From assembly GCA_964291305.2 (NCBI GenBank), contig OZ219783.1, forward strand, positions 620,001-684,000: DNA of 64,000 nt, written 5' to 3'. Each line of letters begins with the position of its first letter. Within the stretch, counting starts at the first letter, position 1. Under the pieces are notes generated by a model, which worked only from the letters and a program-made list of their open reading frames with translations, ran no database searches and was not told the origin of the DNA. Shown here piece after piece: positions 24,350-33,446 of the stretch. Made by a program: the position numbers and the translations under genes. The DNA comes from VXNF01 sp964291305 (GTDB taxonomy: Bacteria > Actinomycetota > Acidimicrobiia > Acidimicrobiales > CATQHL01).

Positions 24350-27119
24350 ATGACTGGGAGACGCCGGAAGCTGATCGAGGTGGCGTTGCCGTTGGATGCG
24401 ATAAACGCGGCGTCGGCTCGGGAGAAGTCGATCCGTCATGGTCATCCGTCGACTTTGCATTTGTGGTGGTCACGAAAGCCGTTGGCTGCATGTAGGGCGG
24501 TGTTGTTCGCGTCGTTGGTGGATGACCCGTCTAGCCGACCGGACCTTTTCCCGACGGCGGAAGTTCAGGCCGAGGAGCGCCGTCGGCTGTTCGGGATTAT
24601 CAGGGAACTGGTTGTGTGGGAGAAGAGCAACGACCCAGAGGTGCTTGACGAAGCTCGCGCAGCGATCGCAGAGAGCTGCGACGGCGACGACCTTCCAGTT
24701 GTCCTGGACCCGTTCGCCGGGGGGGGGGGGCATCCCATTGGAGGCTCAGCGGCTGGGGTTAAGGGCGGTTGCTTCTGATCTGAACTCGGTAGCGGTGCTA
24801 ATAAACAAAGCACAAATCGAGATCCCTCCAAGATTTGCCGAGAGTCCTCCCGTGCATCCTGGCCAGGAGGGTGCTGTTCAGTTTCGTAGTTGGTTGCGTT
24901 CAGAGGGTCTAGCTGCCGACATCTATTACTACGGCAAGTGGATGCGGGAGGAGGCTGAGCGTCGTATTGGTCACTTATACCCGAAGGTTGCCGGGCCGGG
25001 AGGTGAGAAGTTCACACCCATTGCCTGGCTATGGGCACACACGGTGGCCTCACCCGACCCGGCGTGGGACGGCCATGTGCCGTTGGTTTCGTCGTTTGTG
25101 GTGTCGACGAAGAAGAACTGTGTGACGTGGATAGAGCCGATTATCAACCGCGAATCTCAAGAGATCAGCTATGAGATCCGACAAGGCGGGGATCCGTATT
25201 TTGTTCGGACGGTCGCTCGTGGCAGCGGCAGATGTATCGCCACCGACGCAGTGATCACTGGAGATTACATCAAGGCCGAGGGTCGCGCCGGCCGCATGGG
25301 CCAACAACTGATAGCGATTGTGGCCGAAGGAAACCGGCGACGCGTCTATGTCGCACCGACTCCAGGTCACGCTGAGTCGTCGAGGATAGTGGCGACCAAA
25401 GACCCTCCACGAGGCAGGCTACCGGACAAGGCGCTCGGGTTCGGAGTGCAACTTTACGGCAAGACTGAGTGGTGGAAGCTGTTTCTGCCGCGACAGCTTG
25501 TGGCTCTTACGTCTTTTTCCGATTTGCTAAGCGACGTATCTGCAATGGTGCGTAGGGATGCGGCTGCAGCAGGTATGGCCGAAGATGGAGTGTGGTTGCG
25601 GGACGGCGGCTGTGGTGCACAAGCATACGCGGAAGCGATAGTTACCTATCTGTCATTCGTAGTTGATAAGTGTGCGGATTACTGGTCTTCGATCTGCACC
25701 TGGAACACACCAAGAGAGCAGATTCGTAACACATTCGCCCGTCAAGCTATTCCGATGAGCTGGGACATCGCGGAAACCAACCCGTTCTCTGACTCCTCTG
25801 GCAACTGGATGGCGATGGTCGACTGGGTCCGCAAGGCGGTCGATCATTTTCCAGATTCCATGGGCAACGGTGTTGCAGTGCAGCTGGACGCGCGAACTGC
25901 GGTTCGACAGCAGCCTGGCACGGTTCTGTCTACTGATCCGCCGTATTACGACAACATTGGGTATGCGGATCTGTCGGATTTCTTCTACGTGTGGCTGAGG
26001 AGGAATCTCGCTGATGTGTGGCCTGAGGTGTGTTCGACGTTGGCGACCCCGAAGGCCGACGAGTTAATCGCTGACCCTTATCGCGCCGGCTCAAAGGAAA
26101 AAGCGGAGAAGTATTTCGAGTCCGGCATGGCGGAGTTCATGAAAGCTGTGGCAACCAACGCGGTCTCGGGTTATCCGGCAACGATTTACTACGCCTATAA
26201 GGCCACTGAGACCAGCGACGGGAAAGTCCGATCCACCGGCTGGGATACCTTCCTCCAAGCAGCGGTCGATGCAGGCCTTCAAGTAAACGCTACTTGGCCG
26301 CTAAGAACTGAACGATCCCACCGTCCCAGAGCGATTGGATCCAATGCCTTGGCATCCTCGGTCGTGTTGGCCTGCCGGCCGCGGCCCGAGTCTGCTCCGC
26401 TTGCGTCTCGGCGGGAGTTCTTGGGTGCCCTCAAAGCCGAGCTGCCTGGGGCGTTGCGTTTGTTGCGTCAGGGTGGTATCGCTCCTGTGGATATGGCTCA
26501 GGCTGCGATTGGGCCGGGTATGGCGGTGTTCTCCCGCTACGAACGGGTCATGGAAGCCAGCGGCGAATCCATGCGAGTTCGCACGGCTTTGGAGTTGATT
26601 AACGAGACTCTGGATGAGGTCACTCGGGAGATAGACGCGGATTTCGATTATGACACGCGTTGGGCGGTGAGTTGGTTCAGTGAGTACGGGTTCGAGGAGG
26701 GCGAGTTCGGTCGGGCTGAGTTGTTGTCGAAGTCTCGTAACACTTCGGTGGCTGGTCTTGTAGAGGCGGGCATCGTCGAAGCGGGTGCGGGCAGGGTGCG
26801 TTTGCTTCGCCTCGACGAGTTGGATTTGGAGTGGGACCCGGCTACCGATGAGCGGTTTACTGTCTGGGAGGTTGCCCACCACTTGATACGTCGTATCCAC
26901 GACTTGGGTGAGCAGTCAGCGGCGACCCTGTTGCGCGCGGTGGGCGGTTACGGTGATTCGGCCAAAGAACTTGCCTACCGCCTGTACCTGATTTGTGAGC
27001 GCAAGGGCTGGGCTGCCGAAGCGCTCGGCTACAACAGCCTTGTCACCTCCTGGGCCGAACTAACCAAACTCGCCACCCAAGCCCCTGTTACCCAGACCGC
27101 GTTCCAGCAACTCCAATAG
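24350..27119 (+). CDS. DUF1156-type adenine-specific DNA methyltransferase, copy 1, frameshifted at a poly-G tract
   Basis: Starts at ATG 24350 (TGRRRKLIEVALPLDAINAA), and the N-terminal DUF1156 domain ('SIRHGHPSTLHLWWSRKPLAACRAVLFASLV') covers about residues 8-70. The SAM motif 'LDPFAGGG' falls in a run of 12 G (24719-24730). With 12 G the frame runs into a stop near 24778 (142 aa); with 11 G it continues 'IPLEAQRLGLRA...' to 27119, about 922 aa. The catalytic motif IV is 'STDPPYYDNIGYADLSDFF'. The family (COG1743-like) methylates adenine N6 and is found with restriction or phage-defence genes. The C-terminal ~230 residues are nearly the same as in copies 2 and 3, while about 200-560 differ. 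The ON/OFF dependence on tract length suggests phase variation; an assembly error is the alternative. Confidence 0.85.
24719..24730 (+). repeat. 12-base poly-G tract in methyltransferase copy 1
   Basis: Twelve consecutive G within the codons for the SAM-binding DPFAGGG motif. Eleven (or 8, or 14) would restore the frame to the C-terminal 800 residues. Long G runs are classical slippage sites for phase variation. Confidence 0.95.
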
Positions 27120-27143
27120 GCGCTGCCGATGGCTGTCCACCCC

Positions 27144-27730
27144 TTCTGCCACTTTGCTCTAGTCGGGGTGCGCTCGTGGATTAGTCGTTAGGGGATTCCG
27201 CTGTATTCGAGCGGCTTGTAGTTGTTCAAGCGGCCGTCTGCTGTATCGAGCGAGTTTCTGTTTCAGCAGTTTCCATGTCTCGCTTTGGGCGGTTGCTGTC
27301 GTCTCGGTCTCTTGGCCCGACGGTTCCAGGATGAAGATGAGGGCTGGACCGCTGGGAGGGATTTCAACCTCGATTTCGAGTCCCCCAGATGACCATTCCA
27401 GTTGGAGGCCACCCTCGGCTGTAGGGACGACGACGGGGCTGGGCCCGTTGGGGCAGATCTTATTGAGCACGTTGACGGCTCGCTCTACCGCATCCTCCTG
27501 AACAGGGCGTTCGCCGTAGCCGTTCCAGTTCTCCTCCAGCGACAAGAACTCGAGCATTCGTTCGAAGGCTGGCCGGAGCCACTCTTGGGTCTCGACAGCC
27601 TGTGAAAGCTGCAGGGATGTTGCGCGTCGCTTTGGACCCATGATGATTGCGAGGCTAGCGAGAGCGCGATCTAAAGTTGCGGACATCGACCAACCGGTAG
27701 ATCCACCCTAGGATCGCTATCGGTCGAAGC
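27144..27730. repeat. 587-bp direct repeat, copy 1 (carries the 175-aa gene)
   Basis: From TTCTGCCACTTTGCTC to GGTCGAAGC this segment reads the same as 33447-34033, offset by exactly 6303 bases, including the whole 175-aa gene and its upstream bases. Such a long identical pair implies recent duplication or conversion and allows a 6.3-kb deletion by recombination. Confidence 0.93.
27159..27686 (-). CDS. Conserved-looking hypothetical protein of 175 aa, copy 1
   Basis: Not assignable to a function. Recognisable parts are 'LSLEENWNGYGERPVQEDAVERAVNVLNKI' (about residues 48-77) and 'PSPVVVPTAEGGLQLEWSSGGLEIEVEI' (about 82-109), a pattern I associate with widespread small proteins of unknown role (ENWDGYGA...PT.dGGLQLEW). 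There is no signal peptide or membrane helix. It is convergent with methyltransferase copy 1, with 39 bases between stops, and an identical gene sits after copy 2, so methyltransferase plus this gene appears to be one duplicated unit. A role as partner or modulator of the methyltransferase is inference from that pairing. Confidence 0.75.
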   Translation of the reverse strand: MSATLDRALASLAIIMGPKRRATSLQLSQAVETQEWLRPAFERMLEFLSLEENWNGYGERPVQEDAVERAVNVLNKICPNGPSPVVVPTAEGGLQLEWSSGGLEIEVEIPPSGPALIFILEPSGQETETTATAQSETWKLLKQKLARYSRRPLEQLQAARIQRNPLTTNPRAHPD

Positions 27731-28071
27731 GAGAGTGCCTCCCCGTTTGCTTGACACTTCGATTTGTCCCGACGAGGACAGATTTACCTAGTCGAATTCG
27801 TCGCCAGCGCGTTGGACAGCGCGATTCGGGTATTCTAAAGTCATTAGTATGACTTTAGATGTCACACCTTGATACTGCAGCCTATACCGAACGACTAGCT
27901 GTCGGTCTGTGCTGATCTTGCGCCGCCGCATGCCTAGGAGTTTCATTGCGACGCGGATATTCGGAGAGGAGTGCTTGCCATTCACGCGCCGCAATCGGAG
28001 AGAGTGGGGCTCGAAACATGGGCAGCCGAGTTAGTGCAAGCAGGACGTATTGAGCATGAAAGAGCGTCTAG
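27731..28071. promoter_or_regulatory. Intergenic region before the NYN gene, with an 11-bp inverted repeat
   Basis: About 340 AT-richer bases. TCTAAAGTCAT (27834-27844) and ATGACTTTAGA (27849-27859) are perfect inverted repeats around a 4-base centre, a good operator or hairpin candidate. A second smaller pair, TGTCC/GGACA, lies near 27768-27783. A 68-codon minus-strand frame (27788-27994) spans the palindrome; it has no family resemblance and I do not call it a gene. Confidence 0.45.
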
Positions 28072-28824
28072 ATGGTGATGCGGGTAGGTGTCTACGTTGA
28101 TGGGTTCAATTTGTACTACGGCGGACGTGCTGTGGTGGCCGGAGGCCGGCGACATCAGGCCGGGTGGCGTTGGCTAGATCTGCGCAGATTGAGCCAGAGA
28201 CTCATTGACCTCCGACGGGATTGGCTCGCCAAAGGAGCAGTACTTCATCGAGTCATCTATTGCACAGCCTTCATCGACGGAAAAACGAACCATGAAGGTC
28301 GACGGAATCAAGATAGGTACGTTGCCGCGCTTCTGGAGCACGGGTCCATTGATGAACTCGTCGAGGGCAGGTTCAGCAGCCGACTCCAGAAGGCACCTCT
28401 GGCAATTATGGGTTCCGACGGTAAACCGATCGTGATGACATCGCGGTGGCCTGTACAGGTAAGAGATTCGTCGGGCGGCGATGTTCCGGATGCGACGTTT
28501 ATTGTCTCTCGTCACCGTTTTGAGGAGAAGGGCACCGATGTGAACGTGGCATCGCGGTTGCTGCTTGACGTGCTCGGCGAGCAAGTTGATGCCGCAATCG
28601 TCGTCTCGAACGACAGCGATCTCCGACTTCCGATCCGAGAGAGTCGTCGCCGCGTGCCGGTCGGACTAGTCAACCCTGGGCAAAGTCGACTCGCGGGCGA
28701 CCTCACAGGTAGGGCCGATGAGGGTGTCGGGCTGCACTGGTGGTACAAGCTGAGCGCGGCCGACTACACAGACTGCCAACTGCCGGACAGGGTTGGTCAA
28801 TTCGCGAAGCCCGCTGCTTGGTAA
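28072..28824 (+). CDS. NYN (PIN-like) domain protein, LabA/DUF88 type
   Basis: 250 aa from ATG 28072 (another in-frame ATG is at 28078). The PIN-like acidic residues are visible: Asp in 'VGVYVDGFNLYYGG', Asp in 'EEKGTDVNVASRLL', and Asp/Asp in 'AAIVVSNDSDLRLPI'. These make up the metal site of the NYN ribonuclease fold. 'EKGTDVNVASRLLLDVL' is the family's best conserved block. NYN proteins cleave RNA and several act in defence or RNA turnover. It precedes methyltransferase copy 2 in the same direction, with a terminator hairpin at its end (28832-28852), so it is probably transcribed separately. Confidence 0.9.
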   Translation: MVMRVGVYVDGFNLYYGGRAVVAGGRRHQAGWRWLDLRRLSQRLIDLRRDWLAKGAVLHRVIYCTAFIDGKTNHEGRRNQDRYVAALLEHGSIDELVEGRFSSRLQKAPLAIMGSDGKPIVMTSRWPVQVRDSSGGDVPDATFIVSRHRFEEKGTDVNVASRLLLDVLGEQVDAAIVVSNDSDLRLPIRESRRRVPVGLVNPGQSRLAGDLTGRADEGVGLHWWYKLSAADYTDCQLPDRVGQFAKPAAW

Positions 28825-29170
28825 AAGAAGACCCGGCCCATAAAGGGCCGGGTGGGTGTAACGAGAACTATAGCGCCAGGCACGACACCGCGCAACTATC
28901 CAGCCAGTAATCGCCGAGGAAGCCCACTCCATCGGGACTCCATCGGGATATCGGTTTACGACGGCAGGCTGGGGCTACCTCCTCTGCCTCACTGCATCTC
29001 GGCCTGATGCCAGAAAGCTGTTTATCCTGGACGCAGCTAGATCGGGTGCGAAGAGTGCGTCTAGCAGGACTAGGACGCTCCCGACTGCTTATCTCGATAC
29101 GCCGCGGGTTGCGGTCTCAGACCCATAACTGGAACTTTCTGCCTGTACGAGACGGGTATGGTGACAGGCT
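28823..29170 (+). repeat. Methyltransferase leader, copy 2 (conserved noncoding 345-bp block)
   Basis: Alignable with 24012-24349 from the terminator hairpin to the methyltransferase start. Differences include an exact 11-base tandem duplication (ACTCCATCGGG at 28926-28936 and 28937-28947) that copy 1 lacks. No start codon with a conserved frame is found, so I treat the block as noncoding. Confidence 0.7.
28832..28852. terminator. GC-rich hairpin directly after the NYN gene
   Basis: The same CCCGGCCC-ATAAA-GGGCCGGG hairpin as at 24020, beginning eight bases after the NYN stop codon. Position and stem strength support a terminator for that gene. Confidence 0.75.
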
Positions 29171-31948
29171 GTGACTACCCAGCGGCGGAAGTTGATTGAG
29201 GTGGCGTTGCCGTTGGATGCGATCAACGAGGCGTCGGCTCGGGAGAAGTCGATCCGGCATGGGCATCCGTCGACCTTGCACTTGTGGTGGGCTAGGCGGC
29301 CGTTGGCTGCGTGTCGGGCGGTGTTGTTCGCTTCGTTGGTGGACGACCCGTCGAGTCGCCCGGATCTTTTTCCGACTGTGGAGGCTCAGGCTGCCAAGCG
29401 GCAGCGGCTGTTCGGGATTATCGAGCGGTTGGTTGTCTGGGAGAACAGCAACGACCCGGACTTGTTGGCTGAGGCGCACTCGGAGATTGCTGATAGCTGC
29501 GACGGCGAGCTGCCGACGGTCCTTGACCCGTTTGCGGGGGGGGGGGGCTATTCCGCTGGAGGCTCAGCGGTTTGGTTTGGAGGCGCATGCGTCTGATTTG
29601 AATCCGGTGGCGGTGTTGATCAATAAGGCGCAGATTGAGATCCCGCCACGGTTCGCAGGCTGTCCTCCGGTGCATCCCGGCCAGGAGGGTGCCGCCCAGT
29701 TGCGTAGTTGGTCGGATGCTCAGTGCTTGGCTTCCGATGTGGAGTTCTATGGCCGGTGGATGCGCGATGAGGCTGAGCGTCGCATTGGTCACTTGTATCC
29801 GAAAATAGCCCCCCCCCCCCCAGTGGGAGCGATGAGGCCACGGTTATTGCTTGGTTGTGGGCGCGGACGGTGTGTTCTCCGGACCCGGCGTGGGACGGCC
29901 ATGTGCCGCTAGTTTCGTCGTGGACGCTTAGCAACAGGCCGGGCAAGCCGAAGGTTTGGGTTGAGCCGGTCATTGACCGTGACTTGCAGACGATCAGCTA
30001 CGAGATCCGGACCGGTGGTGAACCCTATTTCGCCAGGACGGTTGCGAGGGCGAATAGCACCTGTGTCGCGACTGGGGCAGCGATTCCTAGGTCGTATATC
30101 AAGGCTGAGGGTCTGGCGGGCCGGATGGGCCGGCAGTTGATGGCGATCGTGGCTGAAGGTAACCCGGGGCGGGTTTACTGTTCGCCTACTGAATTGCACG
30201 AATCTATTGCCCGGTGTTCTTTGCCTGAATGGTTACCTGGGGGCTCGCTGGCTGATAACTCGCAGTACATGGCTGCACCGCTTTATGGCCTGGACGAGTG
30301 GTGGAAGCTGTTCACGCCGCGGCAACTTGTCGCTCTCACGACTTTCTCTGACCTGCTAGGGGATGTCGCAACGATGGTGCGAAGGGATGCGACTTTATCG
30401 GGTATGGCTGACAATGGTTTGCGGTTGCGGGACGGCGACCGCGGCGCGCAAGTGTACGCAGACGCGATCGTTACCTATCTGGCATTCGCTGTCGACAGGT
30501 GCGCCGATTACTGGTCTTCGATCTGTACCTGGAGCAACACACGTGAGACGATTCGTAATACGTTTGCCCGTCAGGCGATCCCGATCAGTTGGGATTTTGC
30601 GGAGGCCAACCCGTTCTCGGATTCGACGGGAAACTGGATGTCGATGGTCAACTGGGTCCGTAAAGCGGTTGCTCACTTACCAGCTTCGGAGTTGGGCAGT
30701 ACTGCGGTGCAGATGGATGCCAGGGTACGGGTTCAGAGGACTTCGAGTTTAGTGATCTCGACTGATCCGCCCTATTATGACAATGTCCCTTACGCTGACA
30801 TTTCTGACTTCTTCTATGTGTGGTTGCGTAAGAATCTTGCCGATGTGTGGCCTGAGGAGTTTTCGACGCTCGTGACCCCGAAGGCCGAGGAGTTAGTGGC
30901 TAATAGCGTTCGGGCCGGCTCGAAGGAGAAAGCGGCAGAGCATTTCGAGTCGGGTATGGCGGAGTTCATGAAAGCGGTCGCTATCAACACGAACTCCGAC
31001 TTTCCGGCAACTATCTACTACGCGTATAAGGCCACTGAGACCAGCGATGGGGATTTACGGTCTACCGGTTGGGATACCTTCCTTCAGGCTGTGGTTGAGG
31101 CCGATCTTTGGGTCACCGCGACTTGGCCTATGCGAACCGAGTTGTCCAATCGCCTACGGGGCTTAGGGTCTAACGCTTTGGCGTCTTCTGTGGTGCTGGC
31201 CTGCCGACCGCGACCCGAGTGCGCCCCACTCGCGTCTCGACGGGAGTTTTTGGGTGCTCTCAAGGCGGAGTTGCCCGAGGCTTTGCGTTTGTTGCGCCAG
31301 GGTGGCATCGCGCCGGTGGATATGGCTCAGGCTGCTATTGGGCCGGGCATGTCGGTGTTTTCTCGTTATGAGCGGGTTATGGAGGCCAGTGGTGAGTCCA
31401 TGCGAGTGCGCACGGCACTAGAGCTGATCAACGAAACCCTCGACGAGGTCACACGGGAGATCGACGCCGACTTCGACTACGACACCCGCTGGGCGGTCAG
31501 CTGGTTCAGCGAATACGGCTTCGAAGAGGGCGAATACGGTCGGGCTGAGTTGTTGTCGAAGTCTCGTAACACTTCGGTGGCTGGTCTTGTGGAGGCGGGC
31601 ATCGTCGAAGCTGGGGCGGGCAGGGTGCGTTTGCTTCGCCTCGACGAGTTGGATTTGGAGTGGGATCCGGCGACCGACGACCGGTTTACTGTTTGGGAGG
31701 TTGCTCATCATCTCATCCGTCGTATCCACGACCTGGGTGAGCAGTCAGCCGCAACCCTGCTGCGCGCGGTGGGCGGTCACGGCGACGCGGCCAAGGAACT
31801 CGCCTACCGGCTCTACCTCATTTGCGAGCGTAAGGGCTGGGCAGGCGAAGCGCTCGGCTACAACAGTCTTGTCACCTCCTGGGCCGAACTAACCAAACTC
31901 GCCACCCAAGCCCCTGTTACCCAGACCGCGTTCCAGCAACTCCAATAG
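29171..31948 (+). CDS. DUF1156-type DNA methyltransferase, copy 2, with poly-G and poly-C frameshifts
   Basis: Starts at GTG 29171 (TTQRRKLIEVALPLDAINEA). Three frame segments join to one protein: DUF1156 domain to 'LDPFAGGG' at a 12-G run (29536-29547), then 'IPLEAQRFGLEA...HLYPKIAPPP' in a second frame to a 13-C run (29809-29821), then 'SGSDEATVIAWLWARTVCSPDPAW...' back in the first frame to 31948. Motif IV is 'STDPPYYDNVPYADISDFF'. Correct lengths would be 11 G and 11 or 14 C. With the tracts as written only ~141 residues are made. The central third differs from copies 1 and 3; the C-terminal third is nearly identical in protein but carries many synonymous changes. The transposon-like element at 31980 inserted 31 bases after its stop. 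Confidence 0.82.
29536..29547 (+). repeat. 12-base poly-G tract in methyltransferase copy 2
   Basis: At the same DPFAGGG codons as in copy 1. Eleven G would be in frame; twelve are present. Confidence 0.95.
29809..29821 (+). repeat. 13-base poly-C tract in methyltransferase copy 2
   Basis: Lies in a proline stretch after 'LYPKIA', where copies 1 and 3 have ordinary codons ('VAGPGGEKF', 'VQSPAGEEL'). Eleven or 14 C would keep the frame. It is unique to this copy, making it a two-switch gene. Confidence 0.95.
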
Positions 31949-31979
31949 CGCTCAGGCTGTCACCGATCTCCACCCGATT

Positions 31980-33440
31980 GGGGCTTATATCGGATAGTGC
32001 CCAATAGTGCTTTGAGCTGGGATTATGGTGCCTGTCATACCCTGTGATTAGTGTGGTGGTGTGAGCAGATGTGCGGGGGTGTCATCGTGTGGGCTGGTGT
32101 GAGGTGTCGTTGGTGGGGTTGGTGTGGTTGTTCCCGTGTGGTGCGGCAGCGGTGGGTTGGGGGGTTGAGCGTCGGTGGGTTGGCGGGGTGGGGTGTCCGC
32201 GGTGTGGGTCGGTGAGCGTGCAGCAGGGTACGTGTGGCTAGGCTGGGAGTGTGGGTTCTGTAGCGGTTTCGGAGATCGCGCCGACGTTGGAGGATGCTCG
32301 CCGGGCGGCGCGGGAGTTGGTTGATGCTGGTGTGGGGATGGTGTTGTTGTACGGGTCTGTTGCGCGTGGGGACGCTACAGCGCACAGCGATATTGATTTG
32401 GTGGCAGTTTTTGATGATCTGGGCGATTATCGATGTCGGAGCCGTGTGCGGTGTGATCTTGGCTTGCGGGCGGGTCGGGTCGCGGGGTGGCCGGTGGACG
32501 TGTTCGTCACAGATCTCCCCGAGTGGACCACGCGCACTCAGAAGGTGGGCTGCTCGTTCGAGGCGGGCATAGCGCCGACCGCGGTGAGGCTGGCCGACTC
32601 AAGCAACCGCGGCACAGTCTATTGGGATAAGGAGATTGGAATGCCGGATACTCCGCATGCCGAAATGGAGTCACGCTTTAAGGAACTCACTAAAGCTGTG
32701 GGGAATCTGGATCTAAATCTGAAACCGACAGCAAAAGAAAGGCAAGCAGCCCGCGCCGACAACGTGATCCAACAGACACGCATGGAGCTGGACAGGTTCG
32801 GGCGGGCGTGCGGTTCGGTGCATCAGACTTTTGAGGCGGCGGCGAAGCTGATGATGATTATTACGACGGGGGAACCGGCACCCAATACGCACCTGCTTGA
32901 TAAGCTGTTGAAGCCTCAGCCTGGCTGGGTTGTTGAAGCATTTGAGTGGGCGGCGCGAAACATTGACTTGGTCCGACTGCCTGAATGGCACCAAGGCGCT
33001 ATCTACAGTGGGGCGCAGCCGGTCGAAGGATTTGACGACGCATACCTAGAGGCGCACGCTGAGGCCGCCGTGGAGATCGCAAGGTTTGCTGGTGAACAGG
33101 GCCGCCAACACGGCGTAGCACCTAATCTGCTTGAAGCGCTTAACTATGAGCTTCAGTCATGCGAAAACGCGCTTGAACAGCCGCGGCGAATCCCGACCCA
33201 ACCACCTAAAGACGGACTCCGGTGGGGTGACCTACTCGGGCCGGGATACTAGGCAGCCCCCCGCCGCCGCCGTCGGTGACATCAACGAAACACCAAACTG
33301 CCCGCGCGGCCCGGTGCCCGCCCCGCACGACCCGGAGCACGCCCTACACATCTGCTCACATCACCATACTATTTACAGGGTGTGACCGCCGCCATTCCCC
33401 TAGCTCAAAGCACTATTGGGCACTATCCGATATAAGCCCC
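31980..33440. mobile_element. Transposon-like element with 39-bp perfect terminal inverted repeats and 8-bp target duplication, no transposase
   Basis: The ends 31980-32018 and 33402-33440 are perfect inverted repeats of 39 bases (GGGGCTTATATCGGATAGTG...), with weaker similarity continuing inward to about 94 bases (…GAGCAGATGTG). Directly outside, ACCCGATT occurs at 31972-31979 and 33441-33448, an 8-bp target-site duplication. The element is 1461 bp and contains one gene (32251-33252); no transposase is encoded, so it must be mobilised in trans. It inserted between methyltransferase copy 2 and its convergent 175-aa gene. An 8-bp duplication is usual for families such as IS256, ISL3 or IS66; the family here is not identified. 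Confidence 0.9.
32251..33252 (+). CDS. Nucleotidyltransferase (MNT)-HEPN-like fusion protein carried by the mobile element
   Basis: 333 aa from GTG 32251 after GGGAG. The N-terminal half is a minimal nucleotidyltransferase: 'LLYGSVARGDATAHSDIDLVAVFDD' has the GSxxRxD...SDxDL metal-binding pattern, and a third acidic residue follows in 'GWPVDVFVTD'. The C-terminal half (about 150-300: 'RADNVIQQTRMELDRFGRACGSVHQTFEAAAKLMMI...', 'NTHLLDKLL') is all-helical and HEPN-like. MNT and HEPN are usually separate antitoxin and toxin, the MNT AMPylating the HEPN RNase; here they are fused. No RxxxxH motif is evident, so the HEPN part may be inactive or divergent. Being the only cargo of a transposon-like element suggests addiction or defence. 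Confidence 0.78.
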   Translation: MGSVAVSEIAPTLEDARRAARELVDAGVGMVLLYGSVARGDATAHSDIDLVAVFDDLGDYRCRSRVRCDLGLRAGRVAGWPVDVFVTDLPEWTTRTQKVGCSFEAGIAPTAVRLADSSNRGTVYWDKEIGMPDTPHAEMESRFKELTKAVGNLDLNLKPTAKERQAARADNVIQQTRMELDRFGRACGSVHQTFEAAAKLMMIITTGEPAPNTHLLDKLLKPQPGWVVEAFEWAARNIDLVRLPEWHQGAIYSGAQPVEGFDDAYLEAHAEAAVEIARFAGEQGRQHGVAPNLLEALNYELQSCENALEQPRRIPTQPPKDGLRWGDLLGPGY

Positions 33441-33446
33441 ACCCGA

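Noticed and set aside
27788..27994. 68-codon minus-strand frame before the NYN gene
   Set aside because: It spans a perfect palindrome, lacks a ribosome site and has no recognisable motif.
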